In this document: positions 1-9,803 of the stretch, one piece after another
Position numbering within the stretch: the stretch's first letter is position 1
Layout of the letters: each line of letters opens with the position of its first letter
Source of the DNA: Gnetum montanum
Lineage: Eukaryota; Streptophyta; Gnetopsida; Gnetales; Gnetaceae
Assembly: GCA_015680685.1 (NCBI GenBank)
Contig: MNCI01014538.1
Location: 792,141 to 856,140 of the forward strand
DNA: 64,000 nt
Reading direction: 5' to 3'
Made by a program: the position numbers and the translations under genes
Notes under the pieces: model-generated
What the model was told of the DNA's origin: nothing
Seen by the model: the letters and a program-made list of their open reading frames with translations, nothing else
Database searches by the model: none

Positions 1-520
1 TGGACTAACCCATATCAACAATGGGGTAGATGAACCCAGCCTTCAGAAGTTGTTCAATTTCTTCCTTAACTACTTGCTTAAGCTTTGGGTTCAGTTGTCT
101 TTGCGATTGCTGTCGAGTCTTCATAGAGGGGTTAGTGTAAATTCTATGTTGGCATATCTTAGGATCTATTTCGGTTAATTCAGGATATGACCAAGCAAAG
201 GCTTTTAACCATTTTTTTACCACCTTTAGCAGTCTTTCTTTTTATTAAGCGGCGAGCTTAGCATTAATGATTACTAGTTTTCCATTCTTGAGAAATGCAT
301 ACTCTATACTGGTGGGCAATGATTTTAATTCAAGGGGCTCTTGCTTAAACTCATCAAGGATTTCCAACTTTCCCCAGTTGATATTTTCAATGTCAGTGCT
401 TGGAAGTTGGCGATGGACTTGCTCTAATGCATCTATACTATCGATATAGACACAAGTCAAGCTTTCAGTTGGTTCCATGCATAAAGTTGAATTACTTTCC
501 AGGTCAGCTATCAACCACTA
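1..520 (-). pseudogene. pol: Element A: PR-RT linker and N-terminus of reverse transcriptase (partial, broken)
   Basis: Two open stretches (514-245 and 223-5) on the minus strand cover the protein between protease and RT. The first includes KNGKLVIINAKLA, and the same block recurs in element F near 46650 (KNGKLVIIN). The second ends with KEEIEQLLKAGFIYPI, the start of the plant gypsy RT fingers (consensus K-E-I-x-K-L-L-x-A-G-x-I-x-P-I). The catalytic FMDD box is beyond the window. A frameshift or stop separates the two stretches, so this is a dead copy. Confidence 0.8.
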
Positions 521-879
521 GGTGTCTTCCTGTCTTGTGGCTACTGCATACAGGCATCTTTGTATGTTAGATACTTGTGCACACTGGTTGCATGCAGGCA
601 ATGTTAAGCATTGAACAAACTAGGACTTTTGCATGCAGTTACACCCTATGCTACTATATGCGATTCATGGAACTTTTTTTTCTTAATCTTTTCAAACATA
701 TTTTCTTTTGATATCTCTACGAAAAGATCATGTATTCCTAGGCACACATCAATCATACTTAGCGATGCTCTTTCCATTATCATTAGAAAGTCTTACTTGT
801 AGTTGTTAACTTGAATCACTAGGAAATCAGCTAGATATGACCATCCACAAATAGTGATGATAATGTCCTCCACTAGTCC

Positions 880-1290
880 CAATGGAACAGTGATGGACTA
901 GTAGGCCAACTCTAAACGAATGTTACTCTTCTTTAGCGGAGGTAGATTCCAGGCTCTATACATTTCCTAGGAGATAAAATTAACACCAGAACCTGAGTCC
1001 AAAAGAGCTTTACAAGGCTCATTTCTAGCAATTTGTAAATAAATTAGAGGGCTTCCAGGATCAAAGAATTTTCTAGGAAGATGACCAACTTTAATCCAAT
1101 TAGTGATGGTGTGAGTTAATATGACAGTGTGCATTGAGTGTGGTTTTTGGTTTGAAGGAAGATTCGAAGATTCAAACAATGATGAGGCATTTGTATAATT
1201 AGCTACTTTTCATTGTAAGGACTTGGTTGGACTGTTGGTTCTAAAGAAAGATCTCTTCTTTGATCAATTGTTTGATTCAATAGTAGGTTG
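880..1290 (-). pseudogene. pol: Element A: retropepsin-type aspartic protease domain
   Basis: The minus-strand frame (1179-967) reads SPLIYLQIARNEPCKALLDSGS followed by GVNFIS. ALLDSGS is the D-[ST]-G active-site loop of retroviral-type aspartic proteases. The protease would act as a homodimer to cut the gag-pol polyprotein. In this copy the catalytic Asp is intact, whereas the same position is Asn in elements F and H and the loop is DFG in D. Similar coding continues toward lower coordinates (about 960-520) with in-frame stops. The gag zinc knuckle lies upstream and the RT downstream, as expected for gypsy pol. Confidence 0.85.
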
Positions 1291-1779
1291 AAGATTGATA
1301 GCCCTTATAACATTATGTTGTTGTGGCTGGGTAGGAAGCTCATCCTACATAGTTGGATCAAGTGGTAATGGAGCTAAGGGTGGAAGAGATGCAAACAGAT
1401 GAGAAGGATAGTACATATGTGGAGCATCACTCCTAGAAGAAGAAGTTCTATAGTACTTGGGGGTCTGGTAGTGAGGCTGAAATGCGATGTAACTAGTAGA
1501 GTCACATGGAGAGATCGGATACTAAACGTAATACTCGTATGGATCAGGTTGATGGTAAGGGTATTGTTGACATGGTGGTGGCATTCCCCATGATTGTGGG
1601 TGTTGCCATCATTGATACTGTTCATTCGATTGTGGTGGAGTTCCACTTGGATAATATGTCAAGGGTTGGGGGAACTGCCTTGGGTTACCTTGAGGATAAG
1701 GTAACCTTCTGGGTGTTTGCCGTCTATTTAATCATAGGTTTAGTGCATATACCCCAGACTCTTACAGATGTGACACCAT

Positions 1780-3656
1780 TGGGAAACATCCCTTAGGATG
1801 GTCATATTGGCAAATCTTACATCCGCCATCATTGTCTGTGTCCGAATCCACAACCTCTTCAATGACAACAACCTTTCCCTTACCCTTGTTACATGCATAC
1901 TGAGCTTCTTTCTTTTTCCTTCTCTCTTAGTCACTACTTTGTTCTCTAGACTCCTCTACTATTTTTAGGATAGTTTAAAATTTGTTGTCTAGGGAGTTCC
2001 ACATTTGATCCACCTTTGCCAATACTTCTAATGCAAATTTTTGAATGGACAAAGTCTTTCTACTCACTATCTTTTCAAGTGGTGACTCTTCTTCATCTTC
2101 GCAAAATCTAATTTCCTTTTTCCAGAGGGAAGGATCTCTATTGTGCTCCTTCGCACTTTCTCTTTTTCTCAACTCACCTTCCTCCTTGGCAACTTACTCC
2201 AACAATATTTGTATTTGATGGGCTTTGAGCTTAGATAGACTTCCTTGGGCATAAGTCCCAAGGGTTCTTTGTGTTTCATACCTAAGCCCATCTACAAGAT
2301 GGCATAATTGTTCCTTTTGCGAGTAACCATGGCTAGGGAAATGATGTAATAATGAATAATATCAGCCCATGGCAGCATCTAAGGATTCATGTCCTCCTTG
2401 TTTCCATCCTTGGATTTGCTTACGTAGGTTGGACACTCAGGAGTACGTTTGATACTTATCATTGAATAGCTCCAACATGATACTCCATCGAAAAATGGAT
2501 TCTAGTTCTAAGGACCGGTACTAGCTTTCTACTTCCTTGATCAATGTCCATGAAAACAACTTTAGCTTTTTCCACTTGTTTTCTATATTCTCCAAGGCAC
2601 ATGCATCGTGGAATGCCTGCAAATGGCTTTGAAGATTAGCATTGTATCCACCTTCAAATCGTGGGATGTTATTCATGTCAAGTCTTTTGATCCCACCATA
2701 TTTCCGGTGCCTTGTTGGAATCCTGACAACCTCTACTATATTTAACATACTTTAGGTGGCGAGTAGGGATTCATCATGATCATGCTGCCTATGGCGTCTA
2801 TGATGCCTATGTTGTTCCCTACTCTCCCTTCTTTCATGATGTATCTCTCTAAAATGCCCTCATCCCCTTTCTCTACTATTTTTCTGTGATTTCTATTTTT
2901 CCTACCATTGTCCTCATGGTCTCGCCCTTTGCGATTGTGTTTAGATCTCAGAGGAGAGGGGGAAGAAGATGGTGAAGGTGAAGAGGAAGGAGGATTGGCA
3001 CCATGACAGTTCTTGCCATCTTCTCTTCGGTGGTTGCAGCCTCGGTCGTGGTTACGATCAGAATGTTCATCATTGTCATGCATTCATGTTCCTTTTCTGA
3101 ACCCTTTGTGTTCTTTGGTATCAGAACCTAGGTTATGAATAGTTGAGTGAAAATTTTGATACTCAACTCCTTGACCAAAGTCGAAGAGAGGAACATCGTT
3201 TTGTGGAAAACCTCCCAGGACAGGTTCACCACTGTTGTTTTCACTTAGGATATACGAGACATCCTGACATCACTTCCCCTTTATGAATTCATAATGTCTC
3301 TCCTATTGTAGATCCCTTTGACATTATGCCTCTGTGGGTCGATAATCTCTTGAATCTTATTTATGCACAACATACTTTGACTGTAAGTGCTATATACCAA
3401 TTCGTGTGAGAGCACGAAGAAGCATGCTTGGGATTGAGTGATTGGAAGGTAACACTATGTTGCCTTCTAAATCACGCCATCGCAGTTGTTCATCTTGGTG
3501 GAGGATAAAGGTAAATTTTGGTACATACTCATCAGGATGAGCATATACCATGTGGAATTGTTGGGGCACTGGGGGATCATCATGTGCACCTCGCCTCCGA
3601 TTGTTCATGGTATTAGACCTAGTCAATGAAGCACTCTTATAAGAAGAATGAGACAT
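1780..3656 (-). pseudogene. gag: Element A: gag (capsid/nucleocapsid), frameshifted
   Basis: The start is the ATG at 3656, 118 bases downstream of the PBS on the minus strand. The N-terminal 88 residues (3656-3390) are open and contain MVYAHPDEYVPKFTFILHQD, which has a clear homologue in F near 43430 (THLDEFVPNFTFILHQDE) and in D near 24500. The next part (3083-2742) is a His/Asp/Arg/Ser-rich linker. The capsid block (2748-2521) has LDMNNIPRFEGGYNANLQ, matching D (LDMNNMPIFEGGYNANPQ). The C-terminus (about 1850-1800) has a short zinc knuckle C-K-I-C-Q-Y-D-H-P-K-G-C. Multiple frameshifts separate these blocks. Confidence 0.8.
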
Positions 3657-3773
3657 GATTGATTACTCAGTGTGCAGTACCCTTTTCTGGTGATTGTAGG
3701 ATAGTTAATCTTAAGGGTTCGTTCTAATGATGGAAGGATTTCCTAAGTTCTCATCATTGCACAAACCACAAAA

Positions 3774-3792
3774 TCCCCAACAACGGTGCCAA
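3774..3792 (-). other. Primer binding site of element A (tRNA-Asp-like)
   Basis: Minus strand TTGGCACCGTTGTTGGGGA sits directly after the LTR end ...CTCATCA. It differs from the complement of the plant tRNA-Asp 3' end (TGGCGCCGTTGCCGGGGA) at three positions, all transitions. This is the usual Athila/Tat primer site. The tRNA match is from memory of that PBS. Confidence 0.75.
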
Positions 3793-4662
3793 TGATGAGC
3801 AACGAGGGACCCTTATGCCCAACCATATAAATATGAGTGTTCACATGCAATCTAGTCGAACTCCAAGGATTAAGTGCTTATGCGCCTACATAGAACAAGG
3901 ATGAGTTATGCAGTCGTTGTCTTCCCAAGCTTACTTGTAAGACACAACTGTATGGTTAAGTAAACTCGAGGTATATGATTTTTATGTTTTTTTTTATATT
4001 TTCGATCTTAGTCTCCTAAGTGTGTGCAATGAAAATATTTAATTAACTAATGGGTTTTTGTAACTCTAATGTGAATCAAATCCTAACACCAGCATCCGTT
4101 CCCACTCCTTGGACACATCCTGAACTAGTGCAACATTGCTGGGGATACCAAATGCTAGTCATTATTGGGTTACCAAGTGTTCCACGTATGCTTGAAGTGG
4201 TCGTGCTGAGTGTGCTAATTCGTTGATAATTAATAATTAATAATTCGATAAAAATAACATTAATTAACTAACAAAAGAATCAAATAATAGTAAATAACAT
4301 TGAATGCAATAATTATGATATTCTAAATGTTGCAAGGTTTATCATAAAGTTCATCTTTATTTTCGGACATAAGGTGTGCTCAAGTACACAATGCTCGAAT
4401 AAAGATCCATTCACTCTATGACTTCTACTGTGGGCACTCAGAAATAATTCTAACTCTAGAATAGAAAAATTGCAAGAGTTTGGCTAAAGGACTGAAAGGA
4501 AAAACTCCCAAACCAAGCACCCCGATCTCTTATTTATAGCTAATGAAATAGGTTTCAACATTGCGTGTTCGATATTGCTTGGCCCATTCAATATCGTGTA
4601 TTCGATATCGTGGGTCCGATATTGAGGGTCCGATATCAGGTCACTTATTTGGTGACTCATCA
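3793..4662 (-). repeat. 5' LTR of element A
   Basis: An 870-base LTR. On the minus strand it begins TGATGAGTCACC and ends CTCATCA, then abuts the PBS. It shares its body with the other LTRs of the window: the phrase around ...gtcttcccaagcttacttg... near 3920, the poly(A)-type region near 4340-4400, and the TATA/palindrome block at 4531-4640. The U3 is at the high-coordinate side. A reversed LTR tail lies directly beyond 4662. Confidence 0.8.
4531..4640 (-). promoter_or_regulatory. Element A LTR core promoter: TATA box with upstream ATATCG palindromes
   Basis: Minus strand GCTATAAATA (4540-4531) is a good plant TATA box. Immediately upstream on the minus strand (4569-4637) are repeated ATATCG/CGATAT half-sites, including CGATATCG at 4613-4620 on the plus strand. 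The same arrangement occurs in D, J and G. A role as transcription-factor or enhancer sites is inferred. Confidence 0.55.
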
Positions 4663-4831
4663 CACTTAATCATACACTTGAACTTACACAAGTAAAGCCA
4701 AGAAGACAATGATCACATTTCAAATTGCCCATCGATGCATTTAGGGGCTAAGTCCATAGAATTCGATTAGATCGCTAATGCAACGCTTACGATTTGTATG
4801 GTTAGGCGTAGGGACTACTTGCTACTCATCA
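4663..4831 (+). repeat. Truncated LTR tail, plus orientation
   Basis: The segment resembles the last 170 bases of the plus-strand LTR of F (43050-43225): phrases such as gaagacaatgatcac, ggggctaagtccatagaattcga and cgatttgtatggttaggcgtaggg occur in the same order, and both end in ACTCATCA. It begins exactly where the minus LTR of element A stops. It is probably an older LTR into which A inserted or beside which a rearrangement occurred. No coding sequence follows on the right. Confidence 0.6.
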
Positions 4832-6679
4832 AAGGTATTAATCCTCCCTCCCTAAATTGAATCTTCCTCTTGGCAAATAGAGTTAAGAATTACGTTATAA
4901 CAAAACATAGCTCAACTAACTAAAATTTAAGACTATAGCTGCTCATTTAAGCTAATTAATATAAGCCACATTGCTAACACTCAGCTATGGTTAATTACAC
5001 AATACTAATAGTCAACACTTAAAATCAATCCATTAGTTAACCAATCATAAGCATACCTATCACCACCATAAATTGTGTTCTACACCACTCTTCATTGTAA
5101 TGCATCATCTCTAAACTTAATCATACTTTGCATTTCTTATTTATTAGTTATGAAAAATTAGCCACTGACTTTGCCCGTCTTAGGTTGCTTCCTTTAGGAA
5201 CTTCTCCTTTTTCTAAGGATATATATTTTTAAAACTCTTAGACATACTATTACCAAGGTAAACATCTACAAAAATTAACTATTTACTTTTTTGTTGTCCA
5301 CTCTATGGTTCATCTATCTAATGTTGATAGGTTATAGGTTAGCACATGAATGATCATAACTACTCAAATTATCATAATTGTACAACAACTCGACAAACAA
5401 TAGAAGCAATTGTTGCTAAAAAACACATAAATGTTTTTTCTTCAAAATCCTAACTGACTTGAACCTAAACCTTTTATCCTTGGAGCTACTTATAAAACTC
5501 AAACAAACTTTAATCATGAATTTACTACCATTCTTGAATACCATGTTGTCATACTTTGAAATAAATATTTGAAAATGTCAAATTTGTGATGTCCCTTTAC
5601 GAGTTATGGTCTAAAAATAAACCTAACATGGTGACAAAGTGAAGATGCAGTAAACTAGAATTCTAAGTAATTAAATACAATTTAATTGTTGAGGCTGAAC
5701 TTTTTTAAGCAAGTAAAAAAGAACATAGAAAATCATAATTGTATGAGCAAGCAATGTAGAGTATAGAAAATCATAATTTTATGAGAAAGTAATGTTATAA
5801 TGTTCGTAAAGCATTGTTAAATTTAGGATATAGTTCTCCATCATTTTCAAAGGCCCGTTACAAGATTTTTACTATTTTTTAATTAAATTAATTTGTTATG
5901 ATCTCCTAAATCCCAATCATGCACGATTGACCCATGGCATTATATGAAAATTTCATATATCTTCAAAGTAAATTTATTTTAAAAAATTATAAGGAAAACA
6001 TACAAAGGATTTGGAAAAACATTGCTTGGAACTTATGATGATTTTTTTTTATTGGGGTCAAAGTTACGAAGCAACTCCGTATGGGTTTGATCATGGGTGA
6101 AATCCACAACTAACCCAGATTTGAAATGGAGAAAATGTAGCTGTGATCCTCCAAATGAAGTCTGAATTGACCCATATAATAGTGCTATGGTGCACGGGCA
6201 AAACTGCAGGCTGTGTGTGAGAGAGGTAGCAAGGTTGGTGGTGGCCTGCTACCTCCCCCATGGTTTGGGGGTTGTGGGGGCACAAGGGGTTCTCCACTCC
6301 TTGTGTCTTCGGAACCATACTGGCATGGCAGTTCTAGGCATTAGTAAGAGGAGGCTACGACCTACCTCATTACCCCACTCGGTAGGACCTTGCCTATGAG
6401 GGTTGCATAGTTCAACTCTACGTTGGGGTGTTTTTATTGGGTGTGTCATGGGACGTGCTATGGGATGTTGTGTGCGCTCCTTGGAGTGCAACACCAACTA
6501 CTAGCATGCAGTGATGAATCTGGAGGGTTCAACTAGTAGTCCTCATGGTGTCCACGTGAGTGGAGCAAGAGAGTGCTATCTAGCTTGTTAGCGTATCGCG
6601 AAGATTGTTTATGAAACACCGCTCAGGAGACATGCTAACACTAACACATCATTTGTTGGCATGTGTTTCAGGATTGTTG
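4832..6679. other. AT-rich stretch without recognisable genes
   Basis: No supported coding region was found between the LTR tail and the chromovirus-like sequence. The first 1.2 kb are very AT-rich with scattered stops on all frames. From about 6060 to 6680 base composition rises and short ORFs appear on both strands (6091-6497), but none resembles a known family. This part could belong to the LTR of element B, whose 3' end lies at 6779. The 5' boundary of that LTR cannot be set. Confidence 0.5.
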
Positions 6680-6781
6680 ATTGCTGAGGCGTATTCCTCT
6701 TGAGTTTTTTCCCGATTTAGAATCTGCTTGGGAAACTCTTGGGGTGCCGAACAATGTGCTCAGGGACAACATTGTTACAGA

Positions 6782-6800
6782 TGGTATCAGAGCCTCACAG
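6782..6800 (+). other. Primer binding site, element B left copy (tRNA-iMet type)
   Basis: TGGTATCAGAGCCTCACAG follows an LTR end ...TTGTTACA by two bases. TGGTATCAGAGC is the common plant PBS complementary to initiator tRNA-Met. A second, mutated copy (TGGTATCATAGCCTCACAG) lies at 8881-8899. Confidence 0.8.
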
Positions 6801-6843
6801 TTTTAGTTATTGGGAAACTTTCTTGCTAAGTGGGTACTAGGGT

Positions 6844-7046
6844 TTGGCAGATGAGCCAGTAGCAACAGCCTGTATCAAAGCTAGAAAACCAAGTTCTTAT
6901 GATGGTGAGAGAAATGATGCTAAAATCGATGCCTTCCTCCATGATGCGGAGATGAACCTAAATACCAGGGGTGTTCTTGCAACCCAAAGGGTCTCCACAA
7001 CATCACAATTTCTGATAGGAAGTGCTAACCTATGGTGGCTTAATCT
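6844..7046 (+). pseudogene. gag: Element B: gag fragment, left copy
   Basis: The open frame starts near 6844 and contains KPSSYDGERNDAKIDAFLHD and, further on, SANLWWLNLL. This is the S-Y-D-G-x-R...F...W-W signature of plant chromovirus capsid. It is cut at about 7046, where the plus strand switches into the inverted RT of the same element, so the track protein's last residues (after LNLLR) are antisense RT. The upstream leader runs straight from the PBS into mid-gag, so the gag N-terminus is missing here. It is a near copy of the minus-strand gag at 8775-8560. Confidence 0.75.
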
Positions 7047-7339
7047 TCTTCGTGCTTTTTCAATTCCCCCAATTCTGGTCCTATTAAGCGGTATGGCCTT
7101 TGGATAGGAGGTTTAGTGCTAGCTTGCAATTCGATTTTGTGATCCATTGCTCTTCGAGGTGGCAAACTACCAGGCAGTTCAGGCAGTATCACATCTTTAA
7201 AACTCTCTAGCACCTGTGCTATGCATGGGTCAATAATAGCTTGGGATTCACAAGCCTCAGAAGGATCACCCGTTTGCATAGCTAGCAAAAATTTCCTGGT
7301 AGGGTCCCTAGCCAAGCGTTTCATCACCATTGGTGACAC
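7047..7339 (-). pseudogene. pol: Element B: start of reverse transcriptase
   Basis: The minus-strand frame contains LPELPGSLPPRRAMDHKIEL and then RPYRLIGPELGELKK. This is the conserved entry of plant gypsy RT (L-P-G-L-P-P-R-R...H-x-I-x-L...P-Y-R...P-E-L-x-E-L-K-K). The sequence stops at about 7047 at the fold-back point, before any catalytic motif. It follows the protease (7717-7343) on the same strand with a stop between them. Confidence 0.8.
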
Positions 7340-7342
7340 AAT

Positions 7343-7717
7343 CTAGGAGCTAGCCTCATCCTTTCCCATCTGTGCTCCATGAGTTTGAATGATGCAAGTG
7401 GGGCTTTCATGTGAAATAAAAATTAGGTCCAAATGTGGAGCTGTAAAAACTTTGGCCTTGTGTAAAAATTCTTGCCCCAAAATGACCTGAAAGGAGTCCA
7501 TATCTAGAATTGAAAACTCTAGCACTCCTTGCCATGAGCCCACTTGAACGGGGACACCACGACACACCCCGATGTACTGAAGGGGCCTGAACTTGGCCAG
7601 CTTGCCGGATGCTTGGACAGGTTCCATTTTTAATTGCAAGTCTTTCACTATGGCTGGAATCATGTAATTGTGACTAGCCCCATTATCAATGAGGGCACTT
7701 AGCTGACTTGAGCTCAC
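7343..7717 (-). pseudogene. pol: Element B: aspartic protease domain
   Basis: The 124-residue minus-strand frame starts near the active site: LSALIDNGASHNYM, where retroelement proteases have D-[ST]-G-A. The Ser/Thr of the catalytic triad is Asn here. Downstream, MDSFQVILGQEFL matches the conserved second half of the domain (D-x-F-x-V-I-L-G-x-x-F-L). The domain is otherwise almost uninterrupted. A stop near 7342 separates it from RT. Its role would be maturation of the gag-pol polyprotein; the altered active site makes activity doubtful. Confidence 0.8.
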
Positions 7718-7939
7718 AGTGATTGGGGCCAGTTGAACCTAATGTAGAGAATCAGGATTAGGATTCTGGGAGTTTCCAGCTCCTGACCTCTGTGTAACCA
7801 TGTTTGATAACTCCATAATCACTGTTAGCCTTCGTTGTTCCCCTGATGTGCTTCCATCAGTAATATGAAGGCATGGGTCAGGGTGATAATCGAGTGCCAT
7901 CAATTGTTTCCTAGGAGCTGGCCCTTGCCTATTCTTAGT

Positions 7940-8775
7940 CCTTCATGAACTCAGGGGACAATTTCTTGCCAAGTGATTTCCACGACACAAGAAGAACTGA
8001 ATTGGCCCCTTAAAGACACCTCCCGTAAACTGCTTCTTCTTGGCCCTTGGTTGTCACTTGCTCCCTGTATCCTTATGTTTTTGTTGAGAGCCTTGGTTCC
8101 CTGGAGGACCACCCATCGGGCGACTGCCTTGCTGAACTGATCTGAAGGTATTTCCACCTTTGATGGATCTTGTATTTGTTCTCTAAGAGTGGGAGGACGT
8201 GACATGCTTACCCTTCCTAGGCTTGCCCTTATCTGGCTTCGTTGCCTTGAAGTCCAGAAAAGTGCCAGCAGCCACAATAGCCTCCGTGAGGGAGTCAATG
8301 CCTCTTCAACGCAACTCCATTTGCACCCATGGTTGTAGCCCATTTAACTACTTGAAGAAACGATCTCGATCTCCCATATTAGGAATCAGCAACATGAGTT
8401 CTTGGAAGCTATTAATATAATCTTTAAGCTTCCCTGAATGTTTTAGGGTCTCTAGCTTGATTCTAACGACCCATTCAGAGTTCCTAGGACAGAACTGTTT
8501 GATCAATGCAGCCTTAAAGCTGTCCCATGTCTCGATCTTTTCTGTTGTGGTGCCCTTTTCTTGGGCACGAAGGAGACTAAGCCACCATAGCTTAGCACTT
8601 CCTATGAGAAATTGTGATGCTGTGGAGACCTTTTAGGTTGTAGGAACACCCCCGGTATTTAGGTACATCTTCACATCATGGAGGAAGGCATCGATTTTAG
8701 CATCATTTCTCTCACCATCATAAGAACTCGGTTCTCTAGCTTTGATATGAGCTATTGCTGGCTCATCTGCCAAGC
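7940..8775 (-). pseudogene. gag: Element B: gag (capsid to zinc knuckle), right copy, minus strand
   Basis: The gag starts in the frame 8890-8633, which carries EPSSYDGERNDAKIDAFLHD. It continues with several frame changes to a nucleocapsid zinc knuckle near 7999-7955 that reads FFLCRGNHLARNCP. The plant chromovirus consensus is C-F-L-C-x-G-x-H-x-x-R-x-C-P, so the first Cys is changed to Phe. The first 38 residues of the 8890-8633 frame are an antisense reading of the adjacent plus-strand LTR/PBS copy and are not real gag. PR and RT follow in the right order. Confidence 0.75.
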
Positions 8776-8945
8776 GTTCTGCTGAGGCATATTCCTCTTG
8801 AGTTTTGTCCCCATTCAGAATTTGCTTGGGAAACTCTTGGGTGCCGAACAACATGCTCAGGGACGACAACGTTGTTACAAATGGTATCATAGCCTCACAG
8901 TTTTAGTTATTGGTAAAACTTTCTCACTAAGTGGGTACCAAGGTT
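8776..8945 (+). repeat. Second copy of element B LTR end, PBS and leader
   Basis: The segment is a direct repeat of 6684-6849: GCTGAGGC.TATTCCTCTTGAG, then gcttgggaaactcttgg, then the PBS-like TGGTATCATAGCC and the leader to GTGGGTACC. It lies in plus orientation although the gag immediately to its left is on minus. Confidence 0.75.
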
Positions 8946-9024
8946 TGTGGATTGTGAGGTTTCCATTTTCAACTTCTGCTAACCACTCTCCCTTCGAGGG
9001 TGGCCTTGTACTAAAGCTCTCTCT

Positions 9025-9450
9025 TTGGCAAACATGGAGCCTGGTGGACTGAGTGACATGGCGGATGTTCAAGCAAATCCAGAAATTGAGGTCGAAATAG
9101 AACTTGGTCAAGATGAGACTAAGTTTCAAATGTTATGGGATCATGTCAAGGCAATTGATGAGGCCTTAGCCTATCCTGGTCTAGAAAACGTGGATGTGAT
9201 CCATCACATTCTTAAAAATGTTGACTTGCCACAAGAAAAAAAAAGATGGATCTTCGCTCCAAGGAGAGGGTGAAATTGAAAGAGGCTAAGGTTTCAATCT
9301 TGGAAGGGATCGCATGATCAACCTCTACAAGGATGTATTCGGATCCTTGGAAGAGGCACAAACAAAAGCATTACACTGTGCGTTTCCGATTGCAGGCTCT
9401 TTCAATTTTCGCTCCAACTCGCGCTCGTTGACTGAGCAAAGAAGGCAAAA
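9025..9450 (+). pseudogene. Probable gag N-terminal region of an element B relative
   Basis: An 82-residue frame (9025-9273) starts about 130 bases after the PBS-like site at 8881, the position where gag should begin. It contains an acidic stretch (EIEVEIELGQDE) and VIHHILKNVDLPQEKKRWI. In another frame the same style continues to about 9400 (KEAKVSILEG), suggesting one frameshift at the run of A at 9235-9243. I do not recognise the domain. The placement supports a gag start; a captured host exon is the alternative. Confidence 0.4.
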
Positions 9451-9499
9451 TTAAAAAACATCATCGTCCATGACCGGAGTAAAGTTTAACAACCGCATG

Positions 9500-9803
9500 C
9501 GGGATGGTGTTTTTTAAAACAACTTGGGCACCTGCAAAAGACATCAAATTGGGGATGGTTTGCGTCAAACCTGGTCCTTTCCCCTCGCCTTTCCCATGGC
9601 GCCGCGCCCCAACCCTCCCCGCAATCATCACCATGGCAGACCCCTCCTCCCTCTCCCCCAACCCCCAACACACCGGCGGCTCCAGCCCCCAAATCATCAT
9701 TAAGCCCCTATTTTTTCCTCTCTGCGTATTTATCTGTTTCTTTGGTTTCAGGTTTTCACCTGGCTTTTATTTAGCAGCAGCTTGTTCCTTGGTTCTTTGG
9801 TAG
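9500..9803 (+). CDS. Possible first exon / promoter-proximal region of a host gene (unidentified)
   Basis: This is the only clearly GC-rich island of the window (about 9560-9710), with CpG-containing stretches such as ggcgccgcgcccc. An ATG in good plant context (caccATGGCAG, ATG at 9633) opens MADPSSLSPNPQHTGGSSPQ, a low-complexity Ser/Pro start typical of plant first exons. The frame then runs into T-rich sequence that looks intronic. The longer open frame from 9504 begins upstream of this ATG and has no support. I cannot name the protein. A degraded promoter or a pseudogene fragment is equally possible. Confidence 0.3.

Larger units (their letters stand above)
1..4662 (-). mobile_element. 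Element A: 5' part of an Athila-like Ty3/gypsy retrotransposon, cut by the window edge
   Basis: Read on the minus strand, the order is LTR (4662-3793), PBS (3792-3774), gag (3656 to about 1780), protease (about 1290-880), a linker, and the start of reverse transcriptase (223-5), which runs off the left edge. The order PR then RT and the tRNA-Asp-like PBS place it with plant Ty3/gypsy elements. The coding style matches elements D and F, which show Athila-type RT signatures. Reading frames are interrupted many times by stops and frameshifts. The 3' half and 3' LTR lie outside the window, so no target duplication can be checked. Confidence 0.85.
6680..9460. mobile_element. Element B: rearranged chromovirus-type gypsy element with a fold-back
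   Basis: The pieces are: LTR end plus PBS on plus (6684-6800), gag on plus (6844-7046), then gag, protease and RT on minus (8775 down to 7047), then a second LTR end plus PBS on plus (8776-8945) and a gag N-terminus on plus (9033-about 9400). The leader segments 6684-6849 and 8776-8945 are direct copies of each other. The gag segments 6844-7046 and 8775-8560 are inverted copies. The tRNA-iMet type PBS and the CX2CX3HX4C-like zinc knuckle fit plant chromoviruses. All parts are broken. Confidence 0.75.

Noticed and set aside
6091-6497. Three overlapping ORFs on both strands
   Set aside because: No family resemblance and mutual overlap; probably part of the LTR of element B or neutral sequence.
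9461-9700. Two minus-strand Gly-rich ORFs
   Set aside because: They are antisense readings of the GC-rich island with low-complexity composition.
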